A DNA stretch of 64,000 bases from Henckelia pumila (taxonomy: Eukaryota; Streptophyta; Magnoliopsida; Lamiales; Gesneriaceae): the NCBI RefSeq assembly GCF_033568475.1, contig NC_133123.1, positions 22,182,622 to 22,246,621 of the forward strand, given 5' to 3'. Position 1 is the stretch's first letter. Every line of letters begins with the position of its first letter. This document shows positions 56,214 through 64,000 of the stretch, in pieces. The position numbers were made by a program, and so were the translations under genes. The notes beneath the pieces were generated by a model. The model was not told the DNA's origin, ran no database searches, and saw only the letters and a list, made by a program, of their open reading frames with translations.

Positions 56214-59200
56214 ATGGATAGTGACTCGTATATAGATCAGCAAGTTACATCAGGCTGCCTGAAAGGAATACTTTTCAATATTTTATCCGAGGAAGATGCC
56301 GTAAGTGTTAATATTCGCTTTATCTTCTCTGTGCTGATCTTGTGATTGACATGCAACAATCTAGGAGCTACTATATTATTGCTTCTTCTTGTTTGGAGAC
56401 GATGATTGCTATGTTGTCTTTAGTTTGTGATCGTATTACTTCTTTTTCACTTGATTAAAACAAACTTTTACTTTGCACACTTGACCTTTCCTCTTGATAT
56501 TTTCATTCGTAGTAGGCTTTCTGTTGATTCATTTTAGTTTGTCTATAACACTGTTTTTCAGAATTCTACTGTATCCTGAATCATGGTTAGCCCTGCTAAG
56601 TTGTGCATTTGACTTGGTGTATTTGTTTATTGACACAAAACCAAATATGTCTGCAATGTTTCTTGAAGTAATTTTCTTTGAAGTTTTTAATGTTTATAAC
56701 CATCTGCATTTCTAGGGGAAAATATCGACCATGGTTGTTGGAACTGTTCATGAAGTGTCGGATCCTGCATTGGGAGTGCCCAACCGGCACAATAGTGAAT
56801 GCCTTACATGTGGCTCTAAAGTAGCCAAGGAATGTGAAGGTAAATTGGAGAATAAGAATAAAAAAATCAACCTTTTTCTCTTTCTTTCTCTTATCCTAAA
56901 CTTTGGAGATTTGTTGGATCTTATCTTCATGACTTCTTAACATACTTTTGCAGGACATTTTGGTCTTATCAACTTTCCTTTTACAATCCTGAATCCATAT
57001 TTCATGTCTGAAATTGCACAAATTCTAAATAAAATTTGCCCCGGATGTAAATCTTTGCGGCACGATAAGGTCAAGGTCAGGTATTGATTCTCATGTGTTG
57101 AGACTTTTATTTGCCAGCATATATTGAAAACTAGATTTGCATGCATATACTTATACTTTTTGTGGTTTATTAGTCATGTGCTTGCATATCTTGCAGCCTC
57201 TAGCATGTGAAATCGTTGGTGCTAATTTTACATTCACGAAGGATGCTCGTTAGCCTAAGGATTTCCCAATGTGTTACTTTGTATTATGTTGTTTTTGTTA
57301 TGATAACAATGAAAATTTGGTAACTGTGATGTCTGTTGTTTTTTGTTTAACTTCTGCTGTTTCAAGATAAATCTACTAGGAAAGAAAATAAATTCATCAT
57401 TTTGGTATTTGCATGATTAATATTACTTGTTCTTGACTGGAGATTTCTTCAGTCATTAAGGGGGCATGTTTTAATCGGATTTTCTGGTATATTATTTTGG
57501 TTTTGCTCTGATATCCATCCTTTTTCAACTCAGTGAATCCTTTTTGAGATTAAAAACAATCATTACTGTGCAATGTAAGACCAATCGTGCATCTGATATG
57601 TTCCAAGGAATGGAGGAAAAAAATTGACTATCAATATGCTTTTTGGTCTTGTAATATTACTTAAGAGTTATTTATGCGTTTGATGTGTGTGGGTTTATTA
57701 GCATCGTTTAACAACCAATATTCACTCAGTTGTGTTTTTGAAGATCGCCAAACTCCTAACATCTGTCCTTCATCAGCAATTGTTTGTTGCACTATCTGTT
57801 GAATGCTCTTTTCCTAATTTTTTTAATGTTTAATGATACTGAGTTTCCTTCATTCTTGTCTTTGCATGCAACAGAAAAATGATTTTGCTTCAAGTCATCA
57901 ACCACCAGACAAATGCAAATATTGTGCTGTAAGTGCATTTGGCTGTTATTATCACCTAGCCGCATGATCATTACCAACTTATTTCCGTCTAATAACAGAA
58001 AAGCTCAAAAGGAATTTATCCAAAAATGGTATTTAAAGTATCCTCCAAGGATGTGTTTGCAAAAACTGCAATTATTGCCGAAGTGAACGATAAACTGGGG
58101 AATACGAGCTCTTTCAAGGGTCTGCCTTTCGATTACTGGGATATATTACCTAAAGATTCAACCCAAGAACAAGTCTTGCAACCGAACAGAAGGGTTCTAT
58201 CACCTGCCCAGGTAACACATCCTGTTATCCTAAGAGTTTAAGAATATTTATAATTTTTATGCTATATCCTTCATTTACATTGGCAATTTTTCTTTAAGAG
58301 AGTCCCATCTTTCCTCTTACCCTCCAGTTCCTAGTGTTGCACATCTATTTACTGCCTTGGAGATTTGTCATCTCTGGCACCTGCAATAGTTTCCCCGTGT
58401 CCATTTCCTTTAATGTCAACTCGACCAGGAACATTATGTCTGGACTTTTCGAGGCTCAATGCATTTATTATTTGTTGGGCTATAATATAATTTCTTGGAA
58501 GTGCTGTAGTCTTTTCCATTCTTCGAATTCTAACTAAGATATTGAGCACTTTGTGTTGAAAAACATGATTAACGGATGTGCCATATAAATGTTGTATGAA
58601 TGCTAAAACTTTTGGAATTGAGTTCTAAACATAGAATTAATAAGTAGTAAGATTTTGATGACCAAAAGTTGGACATTCTTTCAGCTTGATAGGGTATTTT
58701 TTTCACGATTGATTGTGGGCATCAATTTTTCAACCCTTGCTCACGTTGACCAATCTTTGCAAAAGGGATGGTAAAGGGACAATAGATGGCAGAAAATTGT
58801 GGCTATAGCAAAACATTAGCAGGATGAACTCATGGATACCTCTGCAGATGTGCCTTTTATGCTAAAATGCCTGTGAGAGAAAATCCGTGTGTGTTTATTA
58901 CTCAAATCAAATAGTTTATGAATACAATCCAACTCATAATAATAATAAGTATTAAAATACACTTAACTGAACACCCCCAGAGGTCGGAGAATATGTATCA
59001 CCTCCTCCTAGCTTTTACGGACATTAAATTTTATGCACATTTAATGCCCTCATAAATCTATCATCAATTTAATTTCTTTATTTTTTATTTGATGAGCAAG
59101 TAGTTTGCTCCTAGCCTTTTCCTGCATAAGGGGATATAACTGCAATATTTGTGCTTTTGTGGAGATTTAATTTTGTGATGTGGATTGCTGCCCCATAAAC

Positions 59201-62200
59201 ACTTCACAATTCACGAGTTGAGACAAAACAAGTAAACAACTGATTTCCTGTGATGTTCGTCACTCAAAATGAATTCCCATGTAGCGTCCCTATGGCGCTG
59301 TATGCATAATGTTCTCCTTATTTTCAAGTAGGATCTAGCTTACTCACCATCTATATAAACCACGGTTTTAAGTTTTGCATAGCAACCCACCCCATGTCAT
59401 GTAAGCTGTTAAAACATTTTAGGATTTGGTTGATTGCTTCTCGGTTACGTTAGAATTGGGCCAAGAAATTGATTAACAGCTTGTTCAGTAATTGAGAAAA
59501 AAGATGATAAACACTCCCTCAAACTATTGCTAACCAGTCTGATGCTTGTGTTTATTTTTATCATTTAGATTTACAGTATGTTGAAAGATGTTCGCCCGAG
59601 GATCCTTGAAGCACTTCTCAAAAGGAAAAATTCAATCTTTCTCAACTTCTTACTTGTCACTCCAAATAGTCACCGTGTGAGGGAATTTGGGCAGCACATA
59701 ACTCAAGTAAGTTACATGGCTGTTGTTATTCTTGTCTTTTGTGTCACAATAGTAGATTGGATGGGATTTTAATATGTCTATATCTAACTGAATGCAAAAT
59801 TATTACTTTTTTACTTGACTGAGTCCAGGATGAAACTACAGCTATGTACAGAAAGCTTATTGATTTTAGAGGCACACCCAATGAATTAAGTGCTCGTGTT
59901 CTGGACCGATATAAAATTTCCAAGGCAAGCAAACAAATAAAATTTTCTTCTTCTGTGTCTTCTTTTCCTTCATAGACCTTATCCGAGAGAGAATACTTTT
60001 GTTAATACTTCCCTTATTGCAGTTGCGCGCCGAAAAATTGTCAACTAGACAACAAATATATGCTGAATTATCCTCCAGAAATGATTCTGCAGCTGATTTT
60101 TCTGGGTTAAAACATGTAAAAGAATTATTACTTGGAAAACGAACAGATCATTCTTTCCGGTTGGTGGTTGTAGGTGATCCTAGGATTAAAGTGGATGAAA
60201 TTGGTGTACCAATTCAAATTGCAGAAAATGTGCTGATCAAGGACCATATAAATCTGCGGAACTGGGATAAGCTAGAACCTGTCTGTGACTTGAGGTTTTT
60301 TCTAAAAGGAGAGTTGTCTGTAATTAGAAACAACACACTAAAGTTCATCAGATCTAAGGAACTGTTGCAGGTCGGGGATACTGTGAGCAGGCCATTAATG
60401 GATGGAGATATTATATTGATTAATAGGCCTCCATCGATCCACCAGCACTCTCTTATTGCGTTATCTGTCAAAGTACTTCCAATTAACTCTGTTCTCTCCA
60501 TTAACCCTCTTATATGTTCTCCACTTCGAGGTGATTTTGATGGAGACTGTCTTCATGGTTATGCTCCGCAATCAGTGGAGTCTAGAGTTGAGCTTACTGA
60601 GCTTGTGGCTTTGAACAAACAGCTGGTGAATGGACAGAGTGGTCAGAACCTCTTGTCGCTAAGTCATGATAGTTTATCTGCTGCTTATTTGATCTTGGAA
60701 GATGGAGTTCTCCTGAGTAAGCATGAAATGCAGCAGCTACAAATGTCCTGTTCTTGTCTGCCGCAGTTACCAACTATAGTCAAGTCTTCATCAGACACTA
60801 GTTTATGGACTGGAAAACAGCTGTTTAGCCTGCTGTTGCCAAGGGATTTTGAGTTTGATTTTGCATCTGATGGTGTACATGTTACTCAAGGAGAGCTTGT
60901 AACATCCTCCCATGGATCATCTTGGTTACGAGATAGTAGGGAAAACTTCTTCCAATGTCTTCTTCGTCATTGTGGGGAAGAAACTCTTGACTTTCTGGCT
61001 GCTGCTCAGGAAGTTCTTTGTGAGTGGCTGTCTACAAGGGGACTAAGTGTTTCGTTGTTAGACCTTTGTCTTACATCTGATCCCCAGTCTCAGAACAACA
61101 TATTGGATGATATTTCTTCAGGTCTGCAAGAAGCAGAAGAGCTGTCTTACATCAGCTCTTTAATGGTGGATTGCAACCAAAAATTTCTCATCGAGAGCTC
61201 TAAGGACAGTGGGAAGATTTTGGATTTTCAGAAGGAACACATTCATGTTGCACAGCAGAAGTCTGAAGCATTTAGCCAAGCTTCTATTTCTGCTTTCAAG
61301 AAAGTCTTTAGGGACATTCAGAATCTTGTCTATCACTATGTAGATGATAACAATTCATTCATAGCTATGCTGAAGGCTGGTAGCAAGGGTAATCTGCAAA
61401 AACTAGTACAGCATAGCATGTGTCTGGGATTACAACATTCATTGGTTCCATTGTCTTTTCCAATACCCTATCATCTGTCTTGTACTTCGTGGAACAACCA
61501 GAAGAGACATTCTGACGTCACTGAATCTCACGGTGCCAAGGAATTGTCGCACTCGTACTTCCCATTTACTGTGGTTGCTAATTCTTTTCTATCAGGCTTA
61601 AATCCCTTGGAATGTTTTGTACTTTCTTTGACAACCCGTGATAGTTCTTTCAGTGGTCATGCTGATGTTTCTGGGACTTTAACCAGGAAGCTTATGTTTT
61701 TCATGCGCGATGTAGTCTCTGCGTATGATGGAACTGTCAGAAATTGTTATGGGAATCAAATTGTTCAGTTTTCTTATTGCACCGAAGATGTCACAACGGC
61801 TCCCAAAGATGTCCATGATACCTCAAATGTTGGGGTAGGTGGGCATCCTGTTGGTGCATTGGCTGCTTGCGCCATTTCAGAGGCTGCATACAGTGCTTTA
61901 GATCAGCCTGTCAGTTTATTAGGGCCATCACCGTTGCTAGCAATAAAGGTACACTTCTTGTCTCTTGTGGTATGGCCTCTGAAATTATTGCTGCTTTTTA
62001 TTGCTTGATTGTTTTTAGGCTGAACATGTACTGGTAATCTGAAGTTTCTACGCCTCTGGACAACTTAACGTCATGGACTTCTACAGCTTTCTTTTGTAGC
62101 TAATGAAACTGTAAATGATGTCATTGAATTGTGCAGTCTTTTCACCTACTTGAAATTTAGTCTTTCAAATCACCATCCTTCAAGTAATCGTGGCACGGAA

Positions 62201-62958
62201 TACCATCATTTTACAATTTTAGCTATGAACCATGGTTCACATCCTTCAACACCCAGTTAATAATTCATTTGCATAGTTTCTCTGTTCTTTAATTTGTTAA
62301 GTAATCTTGTCTCTAGTGGTATGGACATAATCAGAATTGTAGAATGTAAAATGGTTGTGTAGGCTTTGTTTTAAAATTTGACAGAATTTCTTACAATTAT
62401 TTGAACACGCAGAAAGTTTTTGAATGTGGAGTAAAGAAGAGTGTTGGCAATAAAAGCGCATCACTATTTATGTCGAGAAGACTTGGAAGATGGGTTAATG
62501 GTTATGAATATGGAGCTCTAGAAGTCAAGAATCATTTGGAAAGACTGTATTTTTCGGACATAGTTCAAGAAGTTAGAATATGGTGAGTTTTCTACCGTCT
62601 TTTTTTACATGCCCCTCTTTTTAATTTTTCCTCTTGGTGATAATGTTTTGTAAGAATTGGATTGGATATTTAATGCCTAATTATGGCCACCACCTGTACC
62701 AGTCTCTCCCCGCTGACAAATTGCAGTACTAATGCTAGTCCATGGGTTTGCCATTTTCTAATAAATAAGGTAATACCTGAACTCAATTATTTCTTATCTG
62801 GTATCTGTTACTTTAGTTTGACTCTCGCCATTCATCCAGGAAATTGTCGAGAAGAGACGGGTGAGATTGCATTCTGTTGTAGATGCTCTTTATATGCAAT
62901 GTTACGCTGTTGAAGCAAAACCGAAAGAGAATCTACCCAACTTGCGGATAGTTTGTAA
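56214..62958 (+). CDS. NRPD1: Largest subunit of RNA polymerase IV (NRPD1), 3' end beyond the window
   Basis: Eleven coding exons join in frame: 56214-56300, 56716-56839, 56954-57075, 57875-57928, 57999-58211, 59569-59706, 59829-59924, 60023-61948, 62413-62582, 62703-62769 and 62840-62958, giving about 1038 residues; the rest (several hundred, with the C-terminal DeCL-like domain) lies to the right. Zinc ligands appear as CLTCG...CEGHFG (exon 2) and CPGC (exon 3) with CKYC (exon 4). The catalytic Mg-binding motif DFDGDCLHGY has its aspartates at about 449, 451 and 453. The GDFDGDCLHG form, NPLECFVLSLTTRDSSFSG and DGTVRN mark NRPD1 rather than NRPE1 of Pol V. Pol IV makes short transcripts that RDR2 copies into precursors of 24-nt siRNAs for DNA methylation. 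The start ATG lies 20 bases after the exon begins. No disabling change is seen. Confidence 0.95.
59925..60022 (+). other. GC-AG intron in NRPD1
   Basis: Exon 7 ends ...TCCAAG and the intron begins GCAAGC, not GT. The acceptor is TTATTGCAG at 60022. Reading frame continues across it and both neighbours are conserved coding sequence, so the junction is fixed by the protein. Confidence 0.85.
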
Positions 62959-64000
62959 GTAAGTTTCGTTTCGTACCAGGGCTGTCCATGTGTCCTGCTT
63001 ACTGTAATGAAATTGTGTGAAGAGGTGGAGAAAAAAAAATCTGTATCCACACCATTATTGTAGCTCTTACAATATGTTTCTTCCTACTGTGAAACGGCTT
63101 ATTCTCCTCAGTATTTCATCTAACGTGTTTATACAGTTAATGTTAAAAGAGTTATTTTCAATAAAAGCTGCAGGACGAGAATGTTATCTTACAAATTTCA
63201 AAACGAAAAGTCCAGATTTCTTCACTTTTTGGTTGCAAAAAAGTTCACTTTCACTTGAACTGATGTTAACTTTGATATTAGTAGAAAATCTATCATTTTT
63301 CAACTCAAGTTCAACGTGCATCCCAACTTCTTGGAACTTCGTTTTAAGAAATAAATTTTATTTGATACAGCCACAAGATTAAAATTCAAAATCACAGATA
63401 AAAAGAGACTGGAAATACTCAACACCGAATTCAACACTTTGGAGTTGAGATTGAAACGGCCTGTTGTATTAAACTTGGAGCAAACTCCAACTTCTGTGAG
63501 TAGATAGTGGCAAGTGTAGAAGGAGCTTCAAGTATATTATGATACTGATTTTTGGCATTTGCTATGAATCACTTCTCAACCTCTGCAGAAAACTTGTGTT
63601 TTTTTATAAAGAAACTCACCTATGTTCCATTGGGAGGTTTCTATGACTCTGTAGTCCTGCTATTTACATAACTACTAATTTATATATGCTCTGTGCTCGC
63701 AGTTCTGATGTCCTCCCTTAGACAGCATCCTCTTTTCCTAATTTGTATATTATATTATAAATATAATATGAGCAAATGATAAATGAGAGGAACACATAAG
63801 ATCCTTTGCATCCTTGCTGTATCTGTATTAGTTTTGTGCACAGTGCCAAAAGTATCTGGACTCTCGTACTGAATTCCACATGACAAGGAGTATGACTAAC
63901 AATTTGTAGGGAAGAACTGTAGCACTGATTAAAATTCAAGCCGGATGATCTTTTTATTTTTTCTGAAGTGGTTATTCTTACGTTGGCAATTATGCATACT
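62959..64000 (+). other. Intron or later part of NRPD1, no further exon recognised
   Basis: A good donor (GTAAGTTTCG) follows exon 11. In the remaining kilobase I find no stretch that continues the NRPD1 protein, so the next exon is probably beyond the window. The open frame at 63017-63382 has no family features. Confidence 0.55.

Noticed and set aside
57191..57250. A further NRPD1 exon after TCTTGCAG
   Set aside because: The frame closes after about 18 codons. Skipping it joins exons 3 and 4 in frame with the expected zinc-binding cysteines.
56214..62958. NRPE1 (Pol V) or NRPB1 (Pol II) instead of NRPD1
   Set aside because: The catalytic block reads GDFDGDCLHGY and the RDSSFSG and DGTVRN regions follow the Pol IV form. 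Pol II has the NADFDGDEMN form and Pol V uses ADFDGDCVH. The C-terminus, which would confirm it, is outside the window.

Overview
This window is nuclear DNA of a flowering plant, probably a eudicot. The evidence is intron-rich coding sequence with plant-type GT-AG junctions, an AT-rich background, plant Ty1/copia and Ty3/gypsy elements primed by tRNA-iMet and tRNA-Asp, a fragment of plastid DNA inside nuclear repeats, and a gene for the largest subunit of RNA polymerase IV, which exists only in plants. Lamiales is possible but cannot be shown from the sequence.

Bases 1-24231 are nested LTR retrotransposons. An LTR occupies 1-1865. A decayed + strand copia element follows (1866 to about 4842). 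A minus-strand gypsy element (A) runs from about 21190 down to 18291, resumes at 5581, and is cut off at 5303. A long solo LTR (B, 5587-18285, target duplication ATCAT) splits it. B in turn was split by an intact copia element (D, 6252-15838, target duplication TGTAC) with one 1304-codon gag-pol frame and nearly identical LTRs. The 5' LTR of A (21396-22818) lies head to head against a related LTR on the other strand (22819-24231).

Bases 24366-36430 hold a non-autonomous Athila/Tat-like retrotransposon (E) with a tRNA-Asp-type primer site. Its left LTR was split by a 6.6-kb CACTA transposon (24902-31467, target duplication TAC). That transposon has arrays of subterminal repeats, no recognisable transposase, and exon-like pieces that look captured from host genes.

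Bases 36431-50333 hold a LINE 3' fragment, another LTR fragment, a decayed acidic repeat ORF, and a PIF/Harbinger transposon. The 5' part of that transposon, with about 100 bp of flank, is repeated three times in tandem. The third unit was later hit by a gypsy solo LTR (46075-48105, target duplication AATTG) and by a composite filler insertion carrying a plastid trnfM and the end of rps14.

Bases 50760-64000 are the genic end: a promoter and leader-like region, then eleven coding exons (56214-62958, + strand) of NRPD1, the catalytic subunit of Pol IV. The gene continues past the right edge. Pol IV starts the siRNA pathway that silences elements like those filling the rest of the window; any regulatory link between gene and neighbours is inference only.
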